A DNA stretch of 8,823 nt from positions 1 through 8,823 of the forward strand of contig JAAOZZ010000137.1 in the NCBI GenBank assembly GCA_012274175.1, in the 5' to 3' direction. The translations under genes were made by a program, and so were the position numbers. This DNA comes from Betaproteobacteria bacterium. GTDB lineage: Bacteria > Pseudomonadota > Gammaproteobacteria > Burkholderiales > Usitatibacteraceae. This document shows, in pieces, positions 1 through 7,068 of this stretch (position 1 is its first letter; the number at the start of each line of letters is the position of its first letter). The notes under the pieces were generated by a model, which did no database searches, had not been told where the DNA came from, and worked only from the letters and a program-made list of their open reading frames with translations.

Positions 1-49
1 CGGTTTCCGGGTCTCGAAGAAAGAAGCGAATCGACGACTTGCGCAACGG

Positions 50-370
50 CTATCTTCCCGTGGCCGGCGACAACGGCGCGGACGGGGACCGCGCGGCGCT
101 TTCCGACACGACCTGGTAGAAGATCTCGTCCTTGCGGATCATGCCCAGCTCGAGGCGCGCGCGTTCCTCGACGGCCTCGAGGCCCTGCTTGAGGTCGCGG
201 ACCTCCGCGTCGAGGGCGTCGTTGCGCGCCTTGAGCTTGCCGTTCGTCTCGCGCTGCTGGGCGAGGCTGCGGTCGAGCTCCCACACCCTGAGCCAGCTTC
301 CCTTGCCGATCCAGAGGGGATACTGGAGCGCAAGCAGGAGCCCGGCGAGGACGAAGGACAGGGGCTTCAT
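50..370 (-). CDS. ftsB: Cell division protein FtsB (septum formation initiator family)
   Basis: FtsB is a bitopic inner-membrane protein that forms the FtsQLB subcomplex of the divisome with FtsL and FtsQ and helps license septal peptidoglycan synthesis. The 106-residue product has the family architecture: a very short cytoplasmic N-terminus, one membrane segment at about residues 4-21, then a periplasmic coiled coil at about 28-66 rich in Leu, Glu, Arg and Lys. The conserved tail motif [11 protein letters not shown] lies at 68-78, followed by a Phe-Tyr-Gln-Val-Val stretch. The last ~17 residues (Ser/Pro/Ala-rich) look like an unstructured extension. The ATG is preceded by GAGGG at 7 nt spacing. 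It lies 45 bp downstream of enolase on the same strand, the gene order common in proteobacteria, so cotranscription with eno is likely. The 49 bases beyond its stop hold no recognisable gene or terminator. Confidence 0.93.
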   Translation of the reverse strand: MKPLSFVLAGLLLALQYPLWIGKGSWLRVWELDRSLAQQRETNGKLKARNDALDAEVRDLKQGLEAVEERARLELGMIRKDEIFYQVVSESAARSPSAPLSPATGR

Positions 371-377
371 CGGGCGA

Positions 378-382
378 CCCTC
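378..382 (-). promoter_or_regulatory. Ribosome binding site of ftsB, embedded in the repeat
   Basis: GAGGG on the minus strand lies 7 nt upstream of the ftsB ATG and is the only good Shine-Dalgarno match there. It is part of the palindromic repeat in the eno-ftsB gap and sits next to the repeat's 9-bp hairpin, so the hairpin could influence access to the site. Confidence 0.55.
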
Positions 383-410
383 ACCCCGGCCCTCTCCCAG
401 GGGAGAGGGA
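378..410. repeat. Short palindromic intergenic repeat between eno and ftsB
   Basis: The 45-bp gap between the eno stop and the ftsB start is nearly filled by a pyrimidine-rich segment, CCCTCACCCC (378-387), followed by a perfect hairpin: CCCTCTCCC (390-398), a 2-nt loop AG, then GGGAGAGGG (401-409). From memory, sequences of this form recur as dispersed intergenic repeats in many beta- and gammaproteobacterial genomes; I could not search for copies. No U-tract follows on the minus strand, so it is unlikely to be an efficient intrinsic terminator. On the minus strand the CCCTCACCCC arm reads GGGGTGAGGG and contains the ftsB Shine-Dalgarno sequence. Confidence 0.6.
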
Positions 411-415
411 GAACG

Positions 416-1732
<1,317 letters not shown>

Positions 1733-1742
1733 CTACGGCGCA

Positions 1743-2216
1743 CTAGATCTTCTTGGCGAGGATCTCGGCGAGCTTCCTCGCCTGGTCGATGTCGCGCTCG
1801 TCGGCTTTCGCGGGCCCCACGGAGATCGTGATCCAGGTGCGGCCCTTGCGCAGCTGCAGCTGGCCGGTCTTGGCGCTCCAGAAGGCCTCGGAATCGGACA
1901 GGAGCATGGGCTTGGTCTGGAACTGCAGGCGCGCGTCCTCGAAGGCGCGCTGCGCCTCGGCCTCGGTGCGGCCGAAGCGGAACTGCACGGTCGCGGCCAC
2001 GGGCTTGCCATCCTTGAAGCCGGTGTAGGTGCAGGTAACGACTACCTTGGGACGGCGCACCTTCGGGTTCACCGGCTCCGCGCTCGCGGCGGTGCCGAGC
2101 GCCTGCTGGGCATCCTGGACCGTGAACACGTCGCAGGCGTCGAAAGCCTCGTCGGCGCGGGCCGTCGTCGCGACGGCCACGCAGAGCAGGGCCGCGAATT
2201 TCAGCGCGTCGAGCAT
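1743..2216 (-). CDS. Small secreted protein of unknown function upstream of eno
   Basis: I do not recognise a named family. The 157-residue product has a Sec signal peptide (hydrophobic core at about residues 7-17, probable cleavage after Ala-Arg-Ala near residue 21), so it is probably periplasmic. The mature part starts with a DACDVFT segment, a QDAQQALG helix (Cys28) and a second Cys at 62 in a VVVTCTYTG strand, followed by an alternating beta strand, a long acidic/basic helix (TEAEAQRAFEDARLQF) and a Lys-rich C-terminus. A Cys-x-x-(V/L)-(L/F)-T start with two Cys that could pair resembles DUF3558-type small exported proteins, but that is a weak analogy. Two in-frame ATGs exist. I chose the second (2216) because GGGGAG lies 8 nt before it and only 2 nt before the first (2222). 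It is followed after 43 bp by eno on the same strand. Confidence 0.8.
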   Translation of the reverse strand: MLDALKFAALLCVAVATTARADEAFDACDVFTVQDAQQALGTAASAEPVNPKVRRPKVVVTCTYTGFKDGKPVAATVQFRFGRTEAEAQRAFEDARLQFQTKPMLLSDSEAFWSAKTGQLQLRKGRTWITISVGPAKADERDIDQARKLAEILAKKI

Positions 2217-2224
2217 TCCCATGG

Positions 2225-2230
2225 CTCCCC
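2225..2230 (-). promoter_or_regulatory. Ribosome binding site that decides the start of the small secreted protein
   Basis: GGGGAG on the minus strand is 8 nt from the ATG at 2216 and only 2 nt from the alternative ATG at 2222. The normal spacing favours the downstream ATG and removes two residues (Met-Gly) from the longer reading. Confidence 0.5.
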
Positions 2231-2249
2231 TCGCATCGTCACGGACCCC

Positions 2250-2258
2250 ATCATAGCA
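2250..2258 (-). promoter_or_regulatory. Candidate extended -10 promoter for the small secreted protein and eno
   Basis: On the minus strand TGCTATGAT combines an extended -10 TGn element with TATGAT (5/6 to TATAAT). There is no recognisable -35 at 17 bp, as is tolerated for extended -10 promoters. Transcription would start near 2243, giving a leader of about 27 nt that includes the GGGGAG site. The element lies just past a GC-rich hairpin that separates it from the upstream gene. This is sequence inference only. Confidence 0.35.
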
Positions 2259-2279
2259 GCGGCGCCACGAGGGCGCCGC
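2259..2279. terminator. GC-rich hairpin downstream of the two-domain secreted protein gene
   Basis: A perfect 8-bp inverted repeat, GCGGCGCC (2259-2266) and GGCGCCGC (2272-2279), encloses a 5-nt loop. It lies 27 bp past the stop of the gene ending at 2307. On the minus strand it is followed by TGCTATGATGG, not by a U-tract, so an intrinsic-terminator role is possible but not well supported. It could also be a transcript-stabilising hairpin. Confidence 0.35.
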
Positions 2280-2306
2280 AGGAGCGGGGGGGCTCGCACC
2301 GCTAGC

Positions 2307-3131
2307 TCACAGCACGTCCCTCACGCCGCCGAAGTAGCCGTTGTAGGTGCAGAGATTGTCGGAGCCGGTGAACTTGGCGTTGAAGCCGTTGGCGCTCCCG
2401 GCGATCTCGCTCATGGTGTAGCTGCCGGTCGTCGAGGGGCTGCCGCTGGTGAATGTGCAACCCCAGCTGCCGCCCAGCGAGCCCAGCTGCCCCGACTGCC
2501 CATACAGGCCGGTGAAGGTGCACGTGGCCGGCTGGTTCGCGGCATCGGAGAAGTTCACCGTGAGCGTGGCCTGGGTGTCGTTCTGCTGTACGTGCAGCTC
2601 GTAGAAGATCAGCACCGGGCCGTTGGCCACCCCGTTGCAGTTGGTCGCCTGGGCGGTGAGGCCGCCGATGTAGTTGCCCGTGAGGTTGTTGTTGCGCCAT
2701 GTCTGGCGCGTGATGGATTTGGTGAAGATCGTCCCGTTCACGGTGTACTGCAGCGAAGCCGAGGTGGGCGTAACGAAAGTGAACGTCATGGTGCCCACCG
2801 GGTTTGTGTTCACCGCGCCGGGGTTGAACGTGCCCATGCCGAAGTACGGCCCCGAGGTCTGGTAGAGCGTGCCGGTGAAGGTGCTCTGGGAACCCGCGGT
2901 CGCCGGCTCCAGGTCCGAAGCCACGAACCAGGTGGGATTGCCGGTGGAGCCGTAGACGAAGAGCGTGGCGAAGATGACGCTGCCCTGCTGCATCACGTTC
3001 ACGCCCCAGCCCGCCTCCCCGGTGTTGTACCAGAGGTCGGTGTAGTCGGTGGAATAGGTCGTGGCGGAAGCCGGCAACGCGATGGCGAACGTGGCGAGGA
3101 AGGCTGCTGCGAGGCGTAGAAATGAGGTCAT
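2307..3131 (-). CDS. Secreted two-domain protein of unknown function
   Basis: The 274-residue product has a clear Sec signal peptide (core at about residues 5-20, cleavage near ALPASA at 18-23) and a mature part that is Gly-, Thr-, Ser- and Asn-rich, aromatic and low in charge, as expected for an all-beta exported protein. The first half begins with TDLWYNTGEAGWGVNVMQQG (31-50) and continues with VIFATLFVYGSTGNPTWFV. I have seen this DLWWN-ESGWG-type motif in many exported proteins of beta- and gammaproteobacteria, usually annotated only as hypothetical. The second half (about 145-274) holds all four mature cysteines (165, 204, 225, 261), enough for two disulfides, in short strands such as TCTFTGLYG and GCTFTSG. 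The function is unknown; extracellular or cell-surface location is inferred. No strong Shine-Dalgarno is visible before the ATG. It is transcribed divergently from the outer-membrane protein gene. Confidence 0.85.
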   Translation of the reverse strand: MTSFLRLAAAFLATFAIALPASATTYSTDYTDLWYNTGEAGWGVNVMQQGSVIFATLFVYGSTGNPTWFVASDLEPATAGSQSTFTGTLYQTSGPYFGMGTFNPGAVNTNPVGTMTFTFVTPTSASLQYTVNGTIFTKSITRQTWRNNNLTGNYIGGLTAQATNCNGVANGPVLIFYELHVQQNDTQATLTVNFSDAANQPATCTFTGLYGQSGQLGSLGGSWGCTFTSGSPSTTGSYTMSEIAGSANGFNAKFTGSDNLCTYNGYFGGVRDVL

Positions 3132-3177
3132 GTCGTTGTCCGTGGCCTGGGGTTCGGGTCGGGGGTTGTCTCACGCT

Positions 3178-3205
3178 GGAGACTCGCGCAAGCGCAAAGA
3201 GTTCC
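3178..3205 (-). promoter_or_regulatory. Candidate RpoE-type promoter for the two-domain secreted protein
   Basis: On the minus strand GGAACTC (3199-3205) followed after 15 bp by GTCTCC (3178-3183) resembles the sigma-E pattern GGAACTT-N15/16-GTCTAA: 6/7 at -35 and 4/6 at -10. It would give a leader of about 40 nt to the ATG at 3131. Envelope-stress control would suit a secreted product, but the -10 half is only partly conserved, so this is a candidate only. Confidence 0.3.
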
Positions 3206-3353
3206 TTCATTCCGCGCGCGGTGCATGGCGGCCATTATCCACACCCTCGGGGACAGGTCTGTGCGGCAACGCACCAGCGTTCCCCGCCAGGTTCGGTCCG
3301 GGGACGGGAAGCGCTGGGCCCGATGCGTGTAAGAATGTCGCTTCTTGCGACCG

Positions 3354-3358
3354 AGGAG
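3354..3358 (+). promoter_or_regulatory. Ribosome binding site of the outer-membrane protein gene
   Basis: AGGAG lies 7 nt upstream of a GTG codon at 3366. It fixes the GTG as the start in preference to an in-frame TTG at 3345, which lies upstream of the AGGAG itself. With the GTG start the product begins directly with a typical signal peptide. Confidence 0.7.
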
Positions 3359-3365
3359 AAGCACC

Positions 3366-4055
3366 GTGAACGTCAGAGCGATCGCCATCGCCGCATCGGC
3401 TACCCTCATGCTCGCTTCACCCGCGTTCGCCCAGTCCCGAGGCTGGTATGCGGGTATCGCCGCGGGCGTCTCGAGGACCGGCTCCGAGCTGGTGGACAAC
3501 CGCGAAAGCACGATCACCCTCGCCCAGGACATCCACACCGATTTCGACGCCAACGGCGACGCCTGGAAGATCTTCGGCGGCTACCGCGTGAACGACATGA
3601 TCGCCCTCGAGGCGAGCTACGCGGACCTGGGGAGCCACCGCATGAAGACCGAGCTGCTCGGAGGCGACCCACCGCTGCCGGCTTCCACCGAAATACACCG
3701 CAGGATCTCCGGCTTCGGCGCCGACCTGGTGCTCACGGCGCCCTTCGGCCGCCGGTTCGCGGTCTTCGGGGCCCTGGGCGCATTCCGCTCCCGCCTCGAG
3801 GCGAGCGCCGCGCTCGAAGGCAACATCGTCTTCGTCCCCGGCGATCCCGGCGAGCGCTCGCGCACCACCACGCGGGACGAGACCGTGACCCACTTCGGGT
3901 TGGGAGGCGAATGGATGTTCGCGGGCGCCACGTCGGTGCGGATCGAATGGGAGCGCTACACGAAGGTGGGCAAGCCCTTCGCCGTGGGCGGGACCGGCAC
4001 CACGGGAGAAGCCGACACCGACCTGTACTCGATCGGCATCGTGCACCGCTTCTGA
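3366..4055 (+). CDS. Outer-membrane beta-barrel protein (OmpA/OmpW-like small porin fold)
   Basis: The 229-residue product has a signal peptide with Ala-Phe-Ala cleavage near residues 20-22, then GWYAGIAAGVSR, the typical first strand of the outer-membrane protein beta-barrel family. Further amphipathic strands follow, among them WKIFGGYRVNDMIALEASYADLG, GFGADLVLTAPF, FAVFGALGAF, HFGLGGEWMF, TSVRIEWERY and the closing DLYSIGIVHRF. The C-terminal Phe in an alternating aromatic strand is the Bam recognition signature of outer-membrane proteins. The number and spacing of strands fit a small 8-stranded barrel without a C-terminal OmpA peptidoglycan-binding domain. Specific function (porin, adhesin, structural) cannot be told. 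It starts at GTG with a good AGGAG site, is the only plus-strand gene in the window, and ends 4 bp from the converging AsmA-like gene. Confidence 0.85.
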   Translation: MNVRAIAIAASATLMLASPAFAQSRGWYAGIAAGVSRTGSELVDNRESTITLAQDIHTDFDANGDAWKIFGGYRVNDMIALEASYADLGSHRMKTELLGGDPPLPASTEIHRRISGFGADLVLTAPFGRRFAVFGALGAFRSRLEASAALEGNIVFVPGDPGERSRTTTRDETVTHFGLGGEWMFAGATSVRIEWERYTKVGKPFAVGGTGTTGEADTDLYSIGIVHRF

Positions 4056-4059
4056 AGGG

Positions 4060-4785
4060 CTACTTGAGCAGTCCCTTGAGGGCGTCGATGGCACCTTCGA
4101 CGCCGCCCTTGCGCAGGAGCTCAAGGTTGGTGAGCACCTTCTGGGCGATGCGCGCCTGCAATTCGTTGGCGACGATGTTGCCCGCTTCGCTCGCGGTGAT
4201 GCCGTTTTCGCGCTTCCCCAGCCCGTTGAGCTCGATGTCCGGAAGGTCGAAGGCCACGCCCTGGCCGCGCAGCGCCGGATTGGTCATGGTCACCTTGCCC
4301 CCGCGCAGCGCGAAACGGTCGATGATGAACTTGCGCCGCCCCGGCTTGGCCTCGGCGGGGCGCGACTCCGAGGCACCGCCGCTCGAACGGATATAGCCCG
4401 CGATGTGCTTCTGGATCGCATCGAGGTTGCTGCCGCGATCGGAACGTTCGTAGGTGATGAACGGGGACTGCACCGTGATCTCCCGCACGTGCACGATGGG
4501 CTCGCGGATCGTGGCCGGATCCACCGCGAGCCGGATCTCGCCCACGCGAAGGGTGCGTGGCGCGCCGAAACCGGCGGGACTGCCGAGCTCGAGGTCCCTC
4601 ACGACTCCGCGGCCGTCGCGCGCCGAAATGTCCACCGCGCCCACGCCCACCTCCACGCCCGTCACCTCCGGGCCATAGTGCTCGAGGGCGACCTTCACCA
4701 GCAGGTCGACGGAATTCCACGCCCAGATCGCCGCTCCCGCCGCGGCGAGGAGCACGACGGCGAGCACGACGAGCGCCTTCCTCAC
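4060..4785 (-). CDS. AsmA-like inner-membrane-anchored protein
   Basis: The 241-residue product starts with a single hydrophobic segment (about residues 4-24, LVVLAVVLLAAAGAAIWAW) that should anchor it in the inner membrane, with the rest periplasmic. The following region matches the AsmA-like pattern: VKVALEHYGPEVTGVEVGVGAVDI, GVVRDLELGSPAGF, IRLAVDPATI, IVHVREITVQSPFITYE and the SNLDAIQKHI helix. AsmA-family proteins are beta-groove proteins linked to outer-membrane assembly or inter-membrane lipid transport, but this one is much shorter than AsmA (about 600 residues), so it may be only the N-terminal module. A low-complexity linker (SSGGASESRPAEAKPG) separates a second beta part, and the C-terminus is helical. 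The start is GTG with AAGG about 9 nt upstream. It lies 13 bp after the M17 aminopeptidase, so cotranscription is likely. Confidence 0.75.
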   Translation of the reverse strand: MRKALVVLAVVLLAAAGAAIWAWNSVDLLVKVALEHYGPEVTGVEVGVGAVDISARDGRGVVRDLELGSPAGFGAPRTLRVGEIRLAVDPATIREPIVHVREITVQSPFITYERSDRGSNLDAIQKHIAGYIRSSGGASESRPAEAKPGRRKFIIDRFALRGGKVTMTNPALRGQGVAFDLPDIELNGLGKRENGITASEAGNIVANELQARIAQKVLTNLELLRKGGVEGAIDALKGLLK

Positions 4786-4798
4786 CGGGGATTGCCTT

Positions 4799-6163
4799 CT
4801 AGGCGAGCGCGGCCAGCACCGCGCGCAGGCCCTGGGCCTCGCCGCCTGCGGGACGTCCGGGACGGGCTACGTCGTTCCACGCGTAGACGTCGAAGTGCGC
4901 CCACGGGATGTCTTGCGGAACGAAGTGGTCCAGGAAGAGCGCGGCCACGATGGAGCCCGCGAAGCCGCCCTTGCCCGAGTTGTTGAAGTCGGCGATGTCG
5001 CTCTCGAAGAGGCGGCGGTAGTTGCGCCAGAGGGGCAGGCGCCACATCGGGTCGTCGAGCCGGCCCGCGGCCTCGATCATCTTCGCGGCGAGCTTCTCGT
5101 CGTTGCAGTACAGGGCCGGCAGCTCCGGGCCGAGGGCCACGCGCGCCGCGCCCGTGAGGGTCGCGAAATCGACGATCGTCTTCGGCTTCTGCTCCGCGGC
5201 GTAGGCGAGCGCGTCGGCGAGGACCACGCGTCCTTCCGCGTCGGTGTTGCCGATCTCCACGGTGAGCCCCTTGCGCGTGCGCACCACATCTCCCGGGCGA
5301 TAGGCGTTCCCGGCGATCGCGTTTTCCACCGCGGGAATCAGCACGTGCAGCCGCACCGGCAGCTCGCGCTGCATGACCAGGCGCGCTAGGGCGAGCGCGT
5401 GCGCGGCACCTCCCATGTCCTTCTTCATGAGGCGCATGCCCTCGGCGGTCTTGATGTCGAGCCCGCCCGAATCGAAGCACACGCCCTTGCCCACCACCGC
5501 GAGCCTCGGGTGCCGCGGGTTGCCCCAATGGATCTCGAGCAGGCGCGGCGGGCGCTGGGCCGCTCGCCCCACGGCATGGATCGCCGGAAAGTTCTGCGCG
5601 AGGAGCTCGTCTCCCACCCACTCGTCGAATTCCGCGCCGAAGAGCTCGGCCTGCTCGCGCGCAATGTCGGAGAGCTGCTCGGGGCCCATGTCCTCGGCGG
5701 GCGTGTTCACGAGGTCGCGCACCAGGCGCACGGCCTCGGCCATGCCGAGCGCCTCGGCCACGCGCCGGGAGTCCCCGACCTGCAGGTCCGCGGGCTTGCG
5801 CTTCGCGCGGCGGTAGCGCGCGTACTGGTAGCCGCCCAGGTCCCACGCGAACGCGGCATCCTCCGGCGCGATCGCGACCGGCCCCTTGGCGAGGGCATAG
5901 CGCCCGCGCGGCAGCTTCAAGGGCAGGAACGCGAGGGCCCACGGATCGCGCGCGTCGCGCACGCCGGCCAGCACGCGCGCGATGCCGCCTTTGCCGTCAG
6001 GCAAGAGGCAAAACGTGTTCGCCGATGCATCGAAGCCCGAAGCCTCGGCCCAGCGCCGCTCGGCGCTCGCCAGGGACTGGAGCAGCTTGCCCACGCGCTT
6101 CGCGTCGGTTGCGACGATGGGAACGGCTGTGTCGACGGCTTTCCGGTCGGTGATGACGGTCAT
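4799..6163 (-). CDS. Leucyl aminopeptidase family protein (M17 metallopeptidase)
   Basis: M17 enzymes are cytoplasmic di-metal exopeptidases that remove N-terminal residues and complete peptide turnover. The 454-residue product has the variable N-terminal domain (1 to about 145) and the catalytic domain with all expected residues: Lys226 and Asp231 (GKGVCFDSGG), Lys238, Asp249 (MKKDMGGAA), and Asp308, Glu310 and Arg312 (NTDAEGR). Their spacing is identical to that of E. coli PepA residues 270, 275, 282, 293, 352, 354 and 356. It is shorter than PepA (503) and nearer PepB (427), and I cannot assign it to either, so no symbol is given. I chose the ATG at 6163 because GGAAG lies 5 nt upstream and the M17 homology starts there. 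The open frame extends to 6334 but would then translate the hairpin element. A TAAAAT -10-like box lies at 6196-6201. It is followed by the AsmA-like gene. Confidence 0.93.
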   Translation of the reverse strand: MTVITDRKAVDTAVPIVATDAKRVGKLLQSLASAERRWAEASGFDASANTFCLLPDGKGGIARVLAGVRDARDPWALAFLPLKLPRGRYALAKGPVAIAPEDAAFAWDLGGYQYARYRRAKRKPADLQVGDSRRVAEALGMAEAVRLVRDLVNTPAEDMGPEQLSDIAREQAELFGAEFDEWVGDELLAQNFPAIHAVGRAAQRPPRLLEIHWGNPRHPRLAVVGKGVCFDSGGLDIKTAEGMRLMKKDMGGAAHALALARLVMQRELPVRLHVLIPAVENAIAGNAYRPGDVVRTRKGLTVEIGNTDAEGRVVLADALAYAAEQKPKTIVDFATLTGAARVALGPELPALYCNDEKLAAKMIEAAGRLDDPMWRLPLWRNYRRLFESDIADFNNSGKGGFAGSIVAALFLDHFVPQDIPWAHFDVYAWNDVARPGRPAGGEAQGLRAVLAALA

Positions 6164-6195
6164 TCGGTCTTCCGCGCGTCGCGAGGCAAACCGAC

Positions 6196-6201
6196 ATTTT
6201 A
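6196..6201 (-). promoter_or_regulatory. Candidate -10 box of the aminopeptidase gene
   Basis: TAAAAT on the minus strand (5/6 to TATAAT) lies 32 bp before the ATG at 6163, and it is the most AT-rich spot in the leader. There is no good -35 hexamer 17 bp upstream. It lies between the hairpin element and the gene, so the gene probably kept its own promoter downstream of the element. Confidence 0.3.
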
Positions 6202-6243
6202 TCCCGGCGGCCGTGGCGCTCCCATTTCCTGTCGAGAGGCATA

Positions 6244-6417
6244 GGCGCCGCGATCCTCCGATTCTATTTTCGCGTCCCGGAAACTGCAGGCGTGATCCAT
6301 CCGGGCAGTTGATCGAAAATTCGGGGCCTGGCAAACCCGCCAGCCCCCGAATTTCCGACCGGCCGGTCGGATCGCAGTTTCAGGGACGCGAAAATAGAAT
6401 CGAAGGATCGTGGCGCC
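6244..6417. mobile_element. MITE-like hairpin element with 44-bp terminal inverted repeats
   Basis: The outer arms 6244-6287 and 6374-6417 are inverted copies identical at 41 of 44 positions; both contain the core GATTCTATTTTCGCGTCCC or its complement. Inside, GATCC pairs with GGATC (6294-6298 with 6369-6373). An apical stem of 19 bp (6314-6332 with 6339-6357, 17/19 paired) closes on a 6-nt loop AAACCC, so the whole 174 bp folds as one imperfect hairpin. GGCGCC stands at both outer ends; because it is itself palindromic it may be the tip of the repeat or a 6-bp target duplication. There is no conserved coding content. Non-autonomous MITEs and REP/BIME-like elements have this structure; family and active transposase are unknown. 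It lies in the gap between the DUF1579-like gene and the aminopeptidase. Confidence 0.75.
6354..6371. repeat. Perfect 18-bp palindrome inside the hairpin element
   Basis: TCCGACCGGCCGGTCGGA is its own reverse complement over all 18 bases. It lies in the right half of the element, while the corresponding left segment (about 6294-6315) is not palindromic. The form resembles operators of dimeric TetR-type repressors, but GC-rich palindromes are also expected inside such elements, so a regulator site is speculative. Confidence 0.5.
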
Positions 6418-6418
6418 T

Positions 6419-6931
6419 TCACTTCGCGCGCGTGTATGCAATCTCCCACTGCGTGGTCCAGGTCTTGCCGCCATCGGTAGAGCGCTGCCACAGCCACGTG
6501 AGGCTGTCGCGGCGGATGTCCTGGAACACCATGCGCTGCAGGACCGTGCCGGACCCGACCTTGGCTTCGCGCGCGAGGATCATGCGCCCGTCCACCATGC
6601 CGCCGGTGAAATCGAGGTAGCTCGCTGTGTTGTCCACCCAGGTCTGCTTCCACTGCCGGCTCGCGCGATCGAAGGTCGACATGCTGCGCCCGTCGAGACG
6701 GGTGCCGGGGGCGCCGGAGAATTCCTCCAGGACCGCGCAGCCGTCAAGGACCTTGGTCACGTGGTTGCGGCTCGTGCCGGGCTTGCCCTCGTCCGTGTAG
6801 CGCAAGTCCCAGTCGCCGAGCCAGAAGTCGAACTGGCGCGATTCCGGCGTATCGCAGCCGTACGCGGGCAGGCCCTGCGACTGCGCTACGGGCGCGGCGA
6901 GCGCGAAGGCCAGCGCGGCGAATCGTTTCAC
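6419..6931 (-). CDS. Secreted DUF1579-like (calycin-type) protein
   Basis: The 170-residue product has a short signal peptide (about 1-19, Ala-rich, ending AQSQG) and is probably periplasmic. The mature part carries FDFWLGDWD at 34-42, the hallmark of DUF1579-like and related small beta-barrel proteins, followed by strands SRNHVTKVLDGCAVLEEFSG, WKQTWVDNTASYLDFTGGMVDGRMIL, VLQRMVFQDI and TWTTQWEIAYTRAK. Two cysteines (26 and 65) could form a disulfide. Ligand and function are unknown; family membership rests on the motif and strand pattern and has not been confirmed by a profile search. The start is GTG with GGAG 6 nt upstream. The stop codon is one base from the hairpin element, which may act as its 3' hairpin. 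The 137-bp gap to the upstream peroxidase gene holds no clear promoter or terminator. Confidence 0.8.
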   Translation of the reverse strand: MKRFAALAFALAAPVAQSQGLPAYGCDTPESRQFDFWLGDWDLRYTDEGKPGTSRNHVTKVLDGCAVLEEFSGAPGTRLDGRSMSTFDRASRQWKQTWVDNTASYLDFTGGMVDGRMILAREAKVGSGTVLQRMVFQDIRRDSLTWLWQRSTDGGKTWTTQWEIAYTRAK

Positions 6932-7068
6932 GGGCGGCTCCGGAATGATGGGACCGCCCCATTCTCCCGAAGCCCGGCGCGCCCGGCGTTACGGTTGGTG
7001 ACGAAAGCTTCGCATGAATGGGTAGGTGGCGAGCCCCGCCGCCACGAGCGTCCAGACGATTTGCCCGG

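Larger units (their letters stand above)
3132..3365. other. Divergent intergenic region (234 bp)
   Basis: This spacer separates the minus-strand secreted-protein gene from the plus-strand outer-membrane protein gene and must hold both promoters. I see the possible sigma-E-type promoter reading left, and the ribosome binding site of the rightward gene at its right end. A small GTGCG-GCAA-CGCAC hairpin occurs at 3261-3274. I see no convincing sigma-70 promoter for the rightward gene and no conserved small ORF. Confidence 0.6.

Noticed and set aside
1..49. Search for a gene or terminator downstream of ftsB
   Set aside because: The 49 bases at the left edge show no convincing start codon, family match or hairpin with a T-run.
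2261..2270. GGCGCCACGA shared with one end of the hairpin element
   Set aside because: Only 10 GC-rich bases match and the similarity stops at once; chance is the simpler explanation.
3261..3274. GTGCG-GCAA-CGCAC tetraloop hairpin in the divergent spacer
   Set aside because: The stem is only 5 bp, with no U-tract and no link to a start or promoter; expected by chance at this GC content.
3345..3365. Upstream TTG start for the outer-membrane protein
   Set aside because: It would add seven residues before the signal peptide, and it lies upstream of the AGGAG site, which is correctly spaced for the GTG at 3366.
5399..6244. Long plus-strand open frame opposite the aminopeptidase
   Set aside because: It is antisense to a gene with every M17 catalytic residue conserved and has no family features.
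6164..6334. 57-residue N-terminal extension of the aminopeptidase
   Set aside because: The extension would translate much of the hairpin element; the ATG at 6163 has a Shine-Dalgarno and coincides with the start of family-like sequence.
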